Shown: positions 23,201 to 32,431 of the stretch, in pieces
Layout of the letters: every line of letters begins with the position of its first letter
Position numbering within the stretch: position 1 is the stretch's first letter
NCBI RefSeq assembly: GCF_024400215.1
Contig: NZ_CP053748.1
Span: 1,116,001 to 1,180,000, forward strand
DNA length: 64,000 nt
DNA from: Massilia sp. erpn
GTDB lineage: Bacteria; Pseudomonadota; Gammaproteobacteria; Burkholderiales; Burkholderiaceae_D
Direction: 5' to 3'
Position numbers and translations under genes: made by a program
The notes under the pieces: generated by a model
What the model saw: only the letters and a program-made list of their open reading frames with translations
The model's database searches: none
Told to the model about the DNA's origin: nothing

Positions 23201-24360
23201 GCGTATTTCCCTACCGCGAAGATTCTCATTAACATCTTATAACAAACATAGGCAAAACCATAGCCGAAACGGCGCCAGCGGCCGATGCTGCGGAAGTCTT
23301 CCAGCTGCACCTCGACGCCGTCGGCCATCGCCTCTTCGATATGGCGGCGCAAGCCCCGGTTGAACGCGGCATCCTTGATCACCACATTCGCCTCCTGGTT
23401 GAGGAACAGGCTCAAGCCGTCGACATTGCTGGAGCCGACCGTCGACCAGTCGTCGTCGATGACGGCGATCTTGGCGTGCAGCTGGGTCTTGTGGTACTCG
23501 ACCACCCGGACCCCGGCCGCCAGCAGCTTGGGATAGAAGGAATGCGCCACCGCGTCCTGCAGCCAGATCTCGCCCACGCCGATCAGCAGCACCACCTCGA
23601 CGCCGCGCTGGGCCGTGGCCGCCAGCGCGCGGCGGAACTTGCGGCCGGGCGCGAAATAGGGATTGGCCAGCAGCACGCTCTTCTTGGCACGGCCCAGGGC
23701 TTGCAGATAGGCGCGCTGGATGGTGCGCCGGTTGCGCAGATTGTCGCGCACCACGAAGCCGGCCTGCACCGAGCTTTCGCGCGCCACCTTGCTCACCTTG
23801 CGCATCTCGTTGAACAGGCCCAGACGCCGGATGAAGGGCAGCTTGCCCACGCGCAGCCACTGCGCCTGGGCCTCGTGGTGGATGGTCATCACCAGCGGCC
23901 CGCGCACCTCGACCGCGAAATCCCAGCGCGGCGCGTCCAGCGGGATGCTGCGGTCGTAATCGCAATACATATCGTCGTTGATATTGATGCCGCCCACCAG
24001 CGCCACCTCGCGGTCCACCACGCAGATCTTGCGGTGGGTGCGCGTCACGCCGCGCTTGAACCAGGGATTGAAGATGCGGTGCTGCACGCCCGCTGCCAGC
24101 AGTTCCGCGTCCATGCGGGTGGCGCGGCCATGGCCGGTGCCGAACCAGTCGGTGATCATGCGCACCGCCACGCCGCGCTGGGCGGCGCGCATCAGGCAGG
24201 CCTGCATGGCATGGCCGGTATCGTCGTCGGCGAAGATATAGGTCTCGAAATAGACTTCGTACTGCGCCGCGTCGATTGCCGCCATCAGGGCCGGAAAATA
24301 TTCGGTACCGCAGTACAGCAGCTTGACTTCGTTGTCGGCAATGAAATTGACTGAGCGCAT
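23197..24360 (-). CDS. clsB: Cardiolipin synthase B (phospholipase D superfamily)
   Basis: A 387-residue protein with two HKD catalytic motifs: HRKICVVDREVALVGGININ (His109) and HAKIAVIDDDWSTVGSSNVD in the second half. There is no N-terminal membrane helix, as in ClsB (YbhO) and unlike ClsA. It makes cardiolipin from phosphatidylglycerol species. The ATG at 24360 is the start of homology; upstream residues of the open frame lie within the 3' end of the preceding gene's trailer. The preceding gene is a ybhP homologue, giving the same ybhP-clsB pair known in E. coli. Confidence 0.92.
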   Translation of the reverse strand: MRSVNFIADNEVKLLYCGTEYFPALMAAIDAAQYEVYFETYIFADDDTGHAMQACLMRAAQRGVAVRMITDWFGTGHGRATRMDAELLAAGVQHRIFNPWFKRGVTRTHRKICVVDREVALVGGININDDMYCDYDRSIPLDAPRWDFAVEVRGPLVMTIHHEAQAQWLRVGKLPFIRRLGLFNEMRKVSKVARESSVQAGFVVRDNLRNRRTIQRAYLQALGRAKKSVLLANPYFAPGRKFRRALAATAQRGVEVVLLIGVGEIWLQDAVAHSFYPKLLAAGVRVVEYHKTQLHAKIAVIDDDWSTVGSSNVDGLSLFLNQEANVVIKDAAFNRGLRRHIEEAMADGVEVQLEDFRSIGRWRRFGYGFAYVCYKMLMRIFAVGKYA

Positions 24361-24368
24361 AGTCCCCG

Positions 24369-25178
24369 CTAGGCGAAATCCAGGGTCGCCACGATGGGGG
24401 CATGGTCGGACAGCTTGGCCCACATCGCCCCGTGCATGACTTGCGCCGATTCTACCTTGAAGCCGCGCACATAAATACGGTCGAGGCGGAAGAATGGCAG
24501 GGCGGCGGGGAAGGTCTTGGCCGGATGCTGGGCCGCCTGGCGCCGCGCCAGCGTGCGCACCAGGTCGCCCAGGCTGGAGCCGGCGCCGATCTGGTCGAAC
24601 ACCTCGGCCACGCCGAGCGCCTTGCGCAGCTTGGCACTCAGGGTATTGCGCCAGTCGTTGAAGTCGCCGGCGATGATGACCGGCTCGCCATGCCCGGCCG
24701 AGGTATTCACCGCCTCGATCAGCGCCTCCAGCTGGCGCACCCGGCTGCGCTCGAACAGACCAAGGTGGATCACATAGCAGTGGATCGGGCCGCGCGGCGT
24801 TTCGACGACGCTGTGCAGGATGCCGCGCTGCTCGTAAGCATGGTCGGAGACATCGGTATTGGTCCAGCGCGCGATGGGATAGCTGCTGAGCAGGGCGTTG
24901 CCGTGGTGGCCGTGGTCGTATTGCGCATTCAAGCCATACACGGACTGGTGCGATTCACCCGCAAAAAATTCATGCTGGCCGCCCTTGGGCCAATGGCGGT
25001 GGCCGTGGTGCTCCTCGCCATAGCGGGCGGCGATGCGGTCATGCTGGCCCTGCACCTCCTGCAGGAAGATCAGGTTCGCATCGAACTGGGCGATCGCATT
25101 CTTGAGCGCGTGTACCCGCGGCTGGCTGCGGTACGACACTCCCTTATGGATGTTGTAGGTGGCAACACGGATCTTCAT
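24369..25178 (-). CDS. Endonuclease/exonuclease/phosphatase-fold protein (YbhP-like)
   Basis: A 269-residue EEP-superfamily enzyme: VATYNIHKGVS at the start, the metal-binding Glu in NLIFLQEVQGQ, catalytic AGDFNDWRN (near 170), RLDRIYVRG and the terminal SDHAPIVATLDF. In E. coli ybhP lies next to clsB, as here (8-base gap), which hints at a phospholipid-head-group or phosphodiester substrate in membrane metabolism, but the reaction is not established. Confidence 0.88.
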   Translation of the reverse strand: MKIRVATYNIHKGVSYRSQPRVHALKNAIAQFDANLIFLQEVQGQHDRIAARYGEEHHGHRHWPKGGQHEFFAGESHQSVYGLNAQYDHGHHGNALLSSYPIARWTNTDVSDHAYEQRGILHSVVETPRGPIHCYVIHLGLFERSRVRQLEALIEAVNTSAGHGEPVIIAGDFNDWRNTLSAKLRKALGVAEVFDQIGAGSSLGDLVRTLARRQAAQHPAKTFPAALPFFRLDRIYVRGFKVESAQVMHGAMWAKLSDHAPIVATLDFA

Positions 25179-25230
25179 GCAGGCATTGTACCCCTACGGC
25201 CCGGCTTGCCAAGCGTCAATCGTGCCGGGG

Positions 25231-26907
25231 TCAGAAACTGGGGCTGAGCTGTTCCGCCGGCTGCTTCGGCAGGATCACGCGGAAGCGGGTGCCTTTGCCG
25301 ACCGCGCTTTGCACTTCCATGCGGCCGCCGTGTTTTTGCACGATGCCATACGACAGCGACAGGCCCAGGCCCGTGCCCTTGCCCACCGGCTTGGTGGTGA
25401 AGAAGGGTTCGTAGATGCGGTCGAGCAGCTCGGGCGGGATGCCTTTGCCGGTGTCTTCGATTTCGACCCACACCGCCCGCTCGTCCTCGCCGGTGCGCAC
25501 GGTGATGCGGCCGCTCTCTTCGATGGCGTGGGCGGCGTTCACCAGCAGGTTCATGAACACCTGGTTCAGCTGCGAGGGGAAGCAGGCCAGCGGCGCCACG
25601 CCGCCATATTCCTTGACCACGTCGGCCTTGTATTTCAATTCGTTCCAGACCACATTCAGCGTGCTGTCCAGCCCCGCTTCCAGGCTGGCGACGGCCAGCT
25701 CGCCGCCATCGACATGCGAAAAGTCCTTCATATCCTGCACGATGCGCTTGACGCGCTCCAGGCCTTCCAGCGATTCGCTCAGCAGGCTGTCCAGGTCTTC
25801 GCGCAGGTAGTCGGCGTCGACTTCGGTTTTCAGCGCGGCCAGCGCGGCGCGGTCGCCCATGGCCAGCTTGGGTTCCAGCGCTTCGTAGGCATCGAGCAGG
25901 CGCAGCAGGGATTCGGCGTAGCGCTGCAGGCTGCCCAGATTGGAATTGACGAAGCCCACCGGGTTATTGATCTCGTGCGCCACGCCGGCCGCCAGCACGC
26001 CGATGGAAGCCATCTTTTCCGATTGCAGCAGCTGGCTCTGCGCCTCGCCCAGCTTGCGGATCAAGTCGGCCTGGCGCGCCTTTTCCTGCTCCAGCGTGGC
26101 GTTCGCCATCTGCAGATCCTTGGTGCGTTCGCGCACCCGGTATTCCAGCTGGTCGCGCGATTCGCGCAAAGCCTGTTCGGCGCGCTGGCGCTCCGTGATG
26201 TCGGTAAAGCCGAACACGCGGCCGATGATGCGCTCGCCCAGATACTGGGGCCGCGAGCGGCATTCGAAGACGCGGCCGCTGCGCAGGCTGAGCAAATCCA
26301 CCGTCTCGTTGGCATCGACCACCTGCTGCAGGCGCGTGCGGCATAACTCGCCCTCCACCACCAAGCCCGCCAGATAGCCGAGAATGGCACCATCGTCGCC
26401 CGCCTCGAGCAAGGATTCGGGCAGGTCCCACATACGGCTGAACAGGCGATTCATGCTGCTGATGCGGCCATGCCAGTCCAGCACCAGGATGCCGTTGCCG
26501 GTCGATTCCAGCGTGGCGCGCAGCTGCGACAAGGTCTGCTCCAGCACGTCCTCCACCTGGCGCTCGTGACGCGTATCGCGCGCCAGCACCAGCAGCAGGG
26601 TGCGCTCGCGCTGACGGATCACGCGCACCGTTTTCATCACCGTCATCAGGCTGGCGTCGGCGCAGTGGTATTCGCCCTCCTGCGCCGCGATTTCCTGGTA
26701 CTGGCCGTTGCGCACGTCCTCCCAATAGAACACGTCCTGCAGGGAGCTTTCGATATCGGTGATGGACATGCCCTGCAGCTGCGCCAGCGGATAGCCCAGC
26801 AGCTGTCCCGCCATCTGGTTCGCCAGCAGGATGCGCAGATCGTCCGGGTCCACCAGCAGCATCAAGTGCGGACTGTGGTCCAGCATCAGCTGCTGCAGGC
26901 TTTCCAT
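25231..26907 (-). CDS. PAS-domain sensor histidine kinase
   Basis: A 558-residue cytoplasmic kinase without membrane helices. Two PAS-type domains (about residues 8-115 and 135-240, the latter ending GFTDITERQRAEQAL) lead through a coiled coil (EYRVRERTKDLQMANATLEQ) to HisKA with the phospho-acceptor His311 in LAAGVAHEINNP, then HATPase_c with IEDTGKGIP and GKGTGLGLSLSYGIV. No receiver gene is adjacent. The start ATG overlaps the TAA of the HD-GYP gene (TAATG), so both are made together and probably act in one c-di-GMP-linked pathway; that link is inference. Confidence 0.92.
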   Translation of the reverse strand: MESLQQLMLDHSPHLMLLVDPDDLRILLANQMAGQLLGYPLAQLQGMSITDIESSLQDVFYWEDVRNGQYQEIAAQEGEYHCADASLMTVMKTVRVIRQRERTLLLVLARDTRHERQVEDVLEQTLSQLRATLESTGNGILVLDWHGRISSMNRLFSRMWDLPESLLEAGDDGAILGYLAGLVVEGELCRTRLQQVVDANETVDLLSLRSGRVFECRSRPQYLGERIIGRVFGFTDITERQRAEQALRESRDQLEYRVRERTKDLQMANATLEQEKARQADLIRKLGEAQSQLLQSEKMASIGVLAAGVAHEINNPVGFVNSNLGSLQRYAESLLRLLDAYEALEPKLAMGDRAALAALKTEVDADYLREDLDSLLSESLEGLERVKRIVQDMKDFSHVDGGELAVASLEAGLDSTLNVVWNELKYKADVVKEYGGVAPLACFPSQLNQVFMNLLVNAAHAIEESGRITVRTGEDERAVWVEIEDTGKGIPPELLDRIYEPFFTTKPVGKGTGLGLSLSYGIVQKHGGRMEVQSAVGKGTRFRVILPKQPAEQLSPSF

Positions 26908-28196
26908 TAGGCGGCAGCCCCCTGTCCCTGCTTGCTGGCGTCGAAGTAATAGCTGACCCGCTTGCGCGGACTCAAATAATGGTAAATCTCTTTCGGCACC
27001 TGCGCCGGCTTGATGGCCTTGACGATATTCAGATCGGTCTCGCGCTCGGTATCGACCAGGATCGCCTCCTCCTTCGGCACGCCGGCTTCGTACACCACCA
27101 GCACCGGCTTGGTGGGCTTGGCGGTATTGATGGTGGCGACCATGCCGATCACCCCATTCGACAGCTGCACCACGGTGCCGGGCGGATAAACGCCGAGGCA
27201 GCGGATGAACACCTGCAGCAGCTTGGGATCGAATTTGCCGCGCAGCTTGGCGAACATCAGCGCCAGCGCCTCGTGCGGCGTCATGGCGGCGGCCGGATTG
27301 GCCGGGTTGCACAGCTCATCGTAGAAATTGGCGATGGCGACGATGCGGCCCAGCAGGCCGGTGGCCTCGCCTTTGAGCTGGCGCGGATAGCCGCTGCCAT
27401 CAAAGGCTTCGTGGTGGTCGCGGATCACGGATTGCACCGCCACCGGCAAGCCCATTTTCTGCGCCAGCTCCATCCCCACCTCGCAATGGGTCTCGTACAG
27501 GCGCAGTTCGGCGCCGGCCAGCGGCTCGAACTGGTGCAGCAGGCGGTCGGGCAGGTTCTTCAAGCCGATATCGTGGAACAGCGCACCGGTGCCGAGCGCC
27601 GCTGCCGCTTCCACCGGCAGCTTGATATCGCGCGCCATCATCATCGCCAGCATGGTGACGTTGAGCGAGTGGGTATAGATTTCCTCACCGCCCACCTTGT
27701 CGCCCATGACGTGGATGGCCAGCTCCGGTGCGCACAGGATGGAATCGGTGATCTTGCCGATCAGTTCCTCGGCCTTGCGCACGGTTTCCGCCGGCCGCGC
27801 AAACATATTGCGCTCGATATCGCGGATGGCGTTGGCGGTGTCGAAAAAGGCATGCTCGATGCGCGCCGCCGTTTCGCGCTGCTGGCGGATGCGCGCCATC
27901 AGCACCATCTTGGCTTCCAGCGCGGGCGACTCGGGACCATGCAGCTCGACCACCGCAGCTGCGGCCGGGGGTGGCGCGGCCTGCGGCAAGGGGGCGAGCG
28001 GCGCCGGCGCCACATCGCTGAGCGCCGGGTCGAAACGGATGGATTTCAGACCCAGGTCGCGCAAGGTGCGGATCTGGTCTTCACTTTTAATTTTGAAGTG
28101 ACTGAATGCGAACGGGTGCTCGAACCACTTCAGGTCCAGGTGCACATACAAACCGATTTGCAGCTGATCTATGGAGATATCGAGGGTGTCCGCCAT
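26907..28196 (-). CDS. HD-GYP cyclic-di-GMP phosphodiesterase with N-terminal DUF3391
   Basis: A 429-residue protein: DUF3391 at residues ~1-60 (DISIDQLQIGLYVHLDLKWFEHPF), a Pro/Ala-rich linker, then an HD-GYP domain with catalytic HD at 208-209 (ALFHDIGLKNLPD) and the HHEAFDGSGYP motif near 261-271. All residues needed for c-di-GMP hydrolysis seem present. ATG at 28196 preferred over the GTG at 28205 because of the spacing from AGGTGGG. Its stop overlaps the start of the downstream histidine kinase gene. Confidence 0.92.
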   Translation of the reverse strand: MADTLDISIDQLQIGLYVHLDLKWFEHPFAFSHFKIKSEDQIRTLRDLGLKSIRFDPALSDVAPAPLAPLPQAAPPPAAAAVVELHGPESPALEAKMVLMARIRQQRETAARIEHAFFDTANAIRDIERNMFARPAETVRKAEELIGKITDSILCAPELAIHVMGDKVGGEEIYTHSLNVTMLAMMMARDIKLPVEAAAALGTGALFHDIGLKNLPDRLLHQFEPLAGAELRLYETHCEVGMELAQKMGLPVAVQSVIRDHHEAFDGSGYPRQLKGEATGLLGRIVAIANFYDELCNPANPAAAMTPHEALALMFAKLRGKFDPKLLQVFIRCLGVYPPGTVVQLSNGVIGMVATINTAKPTKPVLVVYEAGVPKEEAILVDTERETDLNIVKAIKPAQVPKEIYHYLSPRKRVSYYFDASKQGQGAAA

Positions 28197-28229
28197 CGTG
28201 CCCACCTGTCCGCAGGATCATGACTTGCA

Positions 28230-28691
28230 TTATCCCCCCTTTTTCAGCTGCTGCGGCAATTGCAGCACCGCTTCCGCATTCGAGGGCGAGAAACAGCGGT
28301 CAGCCGCTTCCAGCCAGGGCAACCAGGCGTATTGCAGGTGTTCGCGCGCGCTCAGCATGATGGGCGTGTCGCGCGCGACTTCAACGCTGAACACATGCTC
28401 GGTATTCTGCGTGACGCCGGGCGCGTAGCGGTGGCGCCAGACGGGATAGATTTCGTAGATATTGGCCAGGCCCCAGTCGCGCAGCACGATGCGCTCGCCA
28501 TCGGCGACGATGCCGGTTTCCTCGAACAGTTCGCGGGTCGCGGTTTCCAGCAGCGGCTCGTCCACCACGTCCTTGGAACCGGTGACGGATTGCCAGAAGC
28601 CGGCGCGGTCGGCGCGTTCGATCAGCAGCACGTCCAGGGCGGCGGTGTGGATCACCACCAGCACGGATTCGGGGATTTTATAGGGCTTCAT
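28230..28691 (-). CDS. nudB: Dihydroneopterin triphosphate diphosphatase (Nudix)
   Basis: A 153-residue Nudix hydrolase with the full box GSKDVVDEPLLETATRELFEETGI and NudB-like flanks (RADRAGFWQSVTGS, EIYPVWRHRYAPGVTQNTEHVFSVEV). NudB removes pyrophosphate from dihydroneopterin triphosphate in folate synthesis. It lies downstream of aspS, as in many beta- and gammaproteobacteria, but a terminator separates the two, so it needs its own promoter or read-through. Confidence 0.9.
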   Translation of the reverse strand: MKPYKIPESVLVVIHTAALDVLLIERADRAGFWQSVTGSKDVVDEPLLETATRELFEETGIVADGERIVLRDWGLANIYEIYPVWRHRYAPGVTQNTEHVFSVEVARDTPIMLSAREHLQYAWLPWLEAADRCFSPSNAEAVLQLPQQLKKGG

Positions 28692-28700
28692 GCGATAAAA

Positions 28701-28727
28701 GAAAAGGCGCTGTGACAGCGCCTTTTC
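28701..28727 (-). terminator. Rho-independent terminator after aspS
   Basis: GAAAAGGCGCTGT (28701-28713) and ACAGCGCCTTTTC (28715-28727) are perfect complements; the working stem is GGCGCTGT/ACAGCGCC-like with flanking A- and T-runs on both strands. It lies between the aspS stop and the nudB start. Confidence 0.85.
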
Positions 28728-28743
28728 TCAGGTTACAGACTGA

Positions 28744-30549
28744 TTAACCAGCCACTTTCGGCTCAGCCGCGCGCAGGCGGATGTGCAGTTCGCGCAGCTG
28801 CTTCTCGTCCACTTCGGACGGCGCCTGGGTCAGCAGGCACTGGGCACGCTGGGTTTTCGGGAAGGCGATCACGTCGCGGATCGAATCGGACTTGGTCATC
28901 AGGGTCACGATGCGGTCCAGACCGAAGGCCAGGCCACCGTGCGGCGGCGCGCCGTACTGCAGCGCGTCCAGCAGGAAGCCGAACTTCAGGCGGGCTTCCT
29001 GGTCGTCGATCTTCAGCGCGCGGAAGACTTTGGACTGCACTTCTTCGCGGTGGATACGGATCGAGCCGCCACCCAGTTCCCAGCCGTTCAGCACCATATC
29101 GTAGGCCTTGGCAACGCAGGCGCCTGGATTGGTTTCCAGCATGTCTTCGTGGCCGTCTTTCGGCGCGGTGAACGGGTGGTGGGTCGCGGTCCAGCGGTCC
29201 GACTCTTCGTCGTACTCGAACATCGGGAAGTCGATCACCCACAGCGGTGCCCAGACGTCGTCGAACAGGCCGGCTTTCTTGCCGAACTCGGAGTGGCCGA
29301 TCTTCACGCGCAGGGCGCCGATGGCGTCGTTCACCACCTTGGCCTTGTCCGCGCCGAAGAAGATCAGGTCGCCGTCTTCGGCGCCAGTCAGTTCCAGGAT
29401 CTTGGCCAGGGCAGCGTCGTGGATGTTCTTCACGATCGGCGATTGCAGGCCGTCGCGGCCTTTGGCTTTCTCGTTGACCTTGATGTAAGCCAGGCCTTTG
29501 GCGCCGTAGATGGCGACGAACTGGGTGTAGGCGTCGATTTCCGAACGCGGCATGTCAGCGCCCTTCGGCACGCGCAGGCCGACCACACGGCCGTTAGGCA
29601 TGGCGGCGGCGCCGGCGAAGACCTTGAACTCGACGTCCTTCATCACCTCGGTCAGCTCGGTGAATTCCAGCTTGACGCGCATGTCCGGCTTGTCCGAACC
29701 GTATTTGCCCATGGCGGTGGCGAAGTCCATCACCGGGAATGGGTTAGGCAGATCGACTTCCATGGTGTTCTTGAACACCTTGCGGATCATGTCTTCGAAC
29801 AGATCGCGGATTTCCTGCTCGTTCAGGAAGGAGGTTTCGCAGTCGATCTGGGTGAATTCAGGCTGGCGGTCGGCGCGCAGGTCTTCGTCGCGGAAGCACT
29901 TGGTGATCTGGTAGTAGCGGTCGAAGTTGGCCACCATCAGCAGCTGCTTGAACAGCTGCGGCGATTGCGGCAGGGCGAAGAATTCGCCGGCGTTCACGCG
30001 CGAAGGCACCAGGTAGTCGCGCGCGCCTTCCGGGGTGGATTTGGTCAGGGTCGGGGTCTCGATATCGATGAAGCCCAGGTTGTCCAGATACTTGCGCACT
30101 TCCATCGACACCTTGTAGCGCAGGCGCAGATTGTTCTGCATCTGCGGACGGCGCAGGTCCAGCACGCGGTGGGTCAGGCGGGTGGTTTCGGACAGGTTGT
30201 CGTCGTCCAGCTGGAACGGCACGGCCACGGAGGCGTTCAGCACTTCGAGCTGGGAGCAGATCACTTCGATCTTGCCCGATTTCAGGTTGGCGTTGACGGT
30301 GCCAGCCAGGCGATCCTTGACCACACCGGTCACGCGCAGGCAGTACTCGTTACGCACGGATTCGGCGACCTTGAACACGTCGGCCTGTTCCGGGTTGCAA
30401 ACGATCTGAACCAGACCTTCGCGGTCGCGCAGGTCGATGAAAATCACGCCGCCGTGGTCGCGGCGACGGTGCACCCAGCCGCACAGGCTAACGGTTTGGC
30501 CCAGCAGCGCTTCGGTGGTGAGGCCGCAGTAGTGAGTACGCATAGACAT
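28744..30549 (-). CDS. aspS: Aspartyl-tRNA synthetase
   Basis: A 601-residue class II synthetase: N-terminal OB-fold anticodon domain ([31 protein letters not shown]), motif 2 ([19 protein letters not shown]), the bacterial GAD insertion and motif 3 ([27 protein letters not shown]). Length is that of bacterial AspRS. It charges tRNA-Asp; in bacteria with GatCAB some enzymes also charge tRNA-Asn, which cannot be decided here. It is preceded by the DUF502 and fmdB genes on the same strand. Confidence 0.98.
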   Translation of the reverse strand: MSMRTHYCGLTTEALLGQTVSLCGWVHRRRDHGGVIFIDLRDREGLVQIVCNPEQADVFKVAESVRNEYCLRVTGVVKDRLAGTVNANLKSGKIEVICSQLEVLNASVAVPFQLDDDNLSETTRLTHRVLDLRRPQMQNNLRLRYKVSMEVRKYLDNLGFIDIETPTLTKSTPEGARDYLVPSRVNAGEFFALPQSPQLFKQLLMVANFDRYYQITKCFRDEDLRADRQPEFTQIDCETSFLNEQEIRDLFEDMIRKVFKNTMEVDLPNPFPVMDFATAMGKYGSDKPDMRVKLEFTELTEVMKDVEFKVFAGAAAMPNGRVVGLRVPKGADMPRSEIDAYTQFVAIYGAKGLAYIKVNEKAKGRDGLQSPIVKNIHDAALAKILELTGAEDGDLIFFGADKAKVVNDAIGALRVKIGHSEFGKKAGLFDDVWAPLWVIDFPMFEYDEESDRWTATHHPFTAPKDGHEDMLETNPGACVAKAYDMVLNGWELGGGSIRIHREEVQSKVFRALKIDDQEARLKFGFLLDALQYGAPPHGGLAFGLDRIVTLMTKSDSIRDVIAFPKTQRAQCLLTQAPSEVDEKQLRELHIRLRAAEPKVAG

Positions 30550-30578
30550 GGTTATTTCTCAGTTCAGGTTAAATTGTT

Positions 30579-31175
30579 TTATTCGGGCGCAACCACGCCC
30601 ATGGAAACGATGTACTTCAGGGCGGCATCGACCGTCATATCCAGTTCGACGACGTTTTCACGCTTCATCATCAGGAAAAAGCCGGAGGTCGGGTTCGGCG
30701 TGGTGGGCACGTACACGCTCACATATTCGCCCACCAGATGATTCTTCACATCGCCGCCCGGCGTGCCGGTCAGAAAGGCGATAGTCCAGGATTCCTGGTG
30801 CGGGTACGGGATCAGCACGGCCTTGCGGAAGGCATTGCCGGACGAGGAAAACAAGGTGTCCGACACCTGCTTGACGCTGCCGTACAGCGAGCTGACCACG
30901 GGAATGCGGTGCAGCAGCTTTTCCCACATGCGCACGATGTAGTTGCCGATCAGATTATTGGTCAGCAAGCCGGTCAGGAACACGATCAGGATGGTCAGCA
31001 TCGTGCCCAGGCCCGGGATGTCGAAGCCGATCAGGGTGCGCGGCTGCCAGCGCTCCGGCACGATCAGCAGGGACTGGTCCATGGTGCTGATCACCAGATT
31101 CAATACCCAGGCCGTGATCGCCAGCGGGACCAGGATCAGCAAGCCGGTAATAAAGTATTTACGCATCGTTTTCAC
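30579..31175 (-). CDS. DUF502 membrane protein
   Basis: A 198-residue protein with two N-terminal membrane helices (YFITGLLILVPLAITAWVLNL and LTILIVFLTGLLTNNLIG) and a DUF502 soluble region (LLHRIPVVSSLYGSVKQVSDTL, FRKAVLIPYPHQESWTIAFLTG, YVSVYVPTTPNPTSGFFLMM). The family's function is not known. Its place between fmdB and aspS is conserved in Burkholderiales. Confidence 0.93.
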   Translation of the reverse strand: MKTMRKYFITGLLILVPLAITAWVLNLVISTMDQSLLIVPERWQPRTLIGFDIPGLGTMLTILIVFLTGLLTNNLIGNYIVRMWEKLLHRIPVVSSLYGSVKQVSDTLFSSSGNAFRKAVLIPYPHQESWTIAFLTGTPGGDVKNHLVGEYVSVYVPTTPNPTSGFFLMMKRENVVELDMTVDAALKYIVSMGVVAPE

Positions 31176-31193
31176 CGTGGTTGGCGCCTTGTC

Positions 31194-31499
31194 TCAGGCC
31201 GATTCGCCGCTGCCGCCGCCACTGCTGGCTGCGGCCGGTGCGCTCGATGCCGCGGGCGCGGCCTCGCTCTTGGCGGGGGCCGTGTTATTGCTGGCGACGC
31301 CGGTGGCCGGCGCGCTGCCGCCACGGAAATCAGTCACGTACCAGCCGGTACCCTTGAGCTGGAAACCCGCCGCCGTCAGTTGCTTCTTAAAGGCCGATTT
31401 ACCGCAGGATGGGCAATCGGTCAGCTGCGGATCGGAGATCTTTTGCAGCACGTCCTTGGCAAAGCCGCATTCCTCGCAGCGGTAAGCGTAAATAGGCAT
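31194..31499 (-). CDS. FmdB-family zinc-ribbon protein
   Basis: A 101-residue protein whose first ~60 residues form the FmdB zinc ribbon with two CxxC pairs (YRCEECGFAKD and DCPSCGKSAFKK) and the family's GTGWYVTDF end. The remaining ~35 residues are Ala/Ser/Pro-rich and disordered. FmdB proteins are putative regulators; the specific role is unknown. It heads the fmdB-DUF502-aspS operon, with a TATAAT box upstream. Confidence 0.93.
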   Translation of the reverse strand: MPIYAYRCEECGFAKDVLQKISDPQLTDCPSCGKSAFKKQLTAAGFQLKGTGWYVTDFRGGSAPATGVASNNTAPAKSEAAPAASSAPAAASSGGGSGESA

Positions 31500-31532
31500 T
31501 ACTTACTCCGCAAAAATCATCAAAAACCCTGA

Positions 31533-31538
31533 ATTATA
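31533..31538 (-). promoter_or_regulatory. Probable -10 box of the fmdB-DUF502-aspS operon
   Basis: A perfect TATAAT on the minus strand lies 34 bases upstream of the fmdB start. The expected -35 position reads GTCAAC, a poor match, so the promoter may depend on an activator or be weak. Confidence 0.4.
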
Positions 31539-31667
31539 AAGCCTTTTTCCCGCCGGTTGACTCCTGCGGGTAGTCCGGGCCGGGAATTTTGTTTCCAATA
31601 GAAAAATACTATTCGATACAAGAAATATTCAGTGCTGTAATGGCAGCATCACGAGGCCATAAACATA

Positions 31668-31979
31668 ATGAGCCAGCATCTTATTGCCACTTTAGTCACG
31701 CTTTGCGCCGCCCTGCCCGCCAGCGCGGCGCCTGCCCTACCCCTGCTGCAAGACCCGGACCAGCCGGTGCCAGCCTCAGCCGTCGCCCTCACCATGTTGC
31801 TGATGCTGGCCTGCGGCGCTTACCGGCGCCGCCACTCCAGCCAATACTCCTTCCCGGCGAAGACAGCGATGGAATCGCCGACCGGCTCTTCCAGCGTGCA
31901 ATCGAAGCAAGGCGCAAGCAGGCCGTGCAATTCCTCGCGGCTGGTGCCGAACGGCGGCCCCTTGGGATGCGAATCGTAA
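31668..31979 (+). CDS. Small orphan ORF with signal peptide and PEP-CTERM-like tail (doubtful)
   Basis: The first ~52 residues look like a secreted protein reduced to its sorting parts: a signal peptide (MSQHLIATLVTLCAALPASAA), a short spacer, then QPVPASAVALTMLLMLACGAYRRR, which resembles a PEP-CTERM tail with a degenerate PEP motif. From the RRR onward the frame runs antisense through the end of the TPMT-like gene, so the reading past ~31830 is probably not meaningful. GAGG lies 11 bases before the ATG. Could be a relic or a chance ORF. Confidence 0.3.
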   Translation: MSQHLIATLVTLCAALPASAAPALPLLQDPDQPVPASAVALTMLLMLACGAYRRRHSSQYSFPAKTAMESPTGSSSVQSKQGASRPCNSSRLVPNGGPLGCES

Positions 31980-32419
31980 AAGAAGCAGCCGGCCAGCACG
32001 GCGCCCGGGGTCAGCAGATCGGCCCAGCGCTGCACCAGGCGCGGCCACATGGCGCGCGGCATGGCACACAGGAAGGCGCGCTCATAAATCAGGTCCAGCG
32101 CCTTGGGCGGCGCGTAGGCAAAGAAATCGGCCGCCTGCACGCGCCCGCGCCAGGGGCCGGCGACCTGTTGCGCCGCAACAACGGCGGCGGGTGAAAAGTC
32201 GATGGCCGTGGCGTCCCAGCCCGCTTCGCACATCAGGTTCAGTTCATAGGCCGAGCCGCAGCCGGGGATCAGCACCGTGGGCGCAGCACCGTGCCACTCG
32301 GCGATAAAGCGGCGCAGACGCTCCGGCGCGCCGCCCTTGTCCCAGGGCGTGAAGTCTTTTTCGAAGCGTTCGTCCCAGAAGGCGGGCGAGAGCGGATCAC
32401 GGCTGTGGAAGTCGGGCAT
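31820..32419 (-). CDS. TPMT-family SAM-dependent methyltransferase
   Basis: A 199-residue enzyme of the thiopurine methyltransferase group: FWDERFEKDFTPWDKGGAPERLRRF, SAM motif VLIPGCGSAYEL, ATAIDFSPAAVVAA, and LDLIYERAFLCAMPRAMWPRL. Bacterial members methylate thiopurines, selenium/tellurium compounds or other small molecules; the substrate here is unknown. It starts 12 bases after the ubiB stop, so it is probably the last gene of the ubiquinone operon. Confidence 0.9.
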   Translation of the reverse strand: MPDFHSRDPLSPAFWDERFEKDFTPWDKGGAPERLRRFIAEWHGAAPTVLIPGCGSAYELNLMCEAGWDATAIDFSPAAVVAAQQVAGPWRGRVQAADFFAYAPPKALDLIYERAFLCAMPRAMWPRLVQRWADLLTPGAVLAGCFFYDSHPKGPPFGTSREELHGLLAPCFDCTLEEPVGDSIAVFAGKEYWLEWRRR

Positions 32420-32431
32420 GGCGGCACTCGC

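Noticed and set aside
25231..27312. A 693-codon version of the histidine kinase
   Set aside because: The extra N-terminal part is the HD-GYP gene read in another frame; the TAATG overlap marks the real start at 26907.
31589..32194. A 201-codon plus-strand frame over the TPMT-like gene
   Set aside because: Apart from a short AT-rich start it is antisense to the methyltransferase gene and shows no domain or ribosome site.
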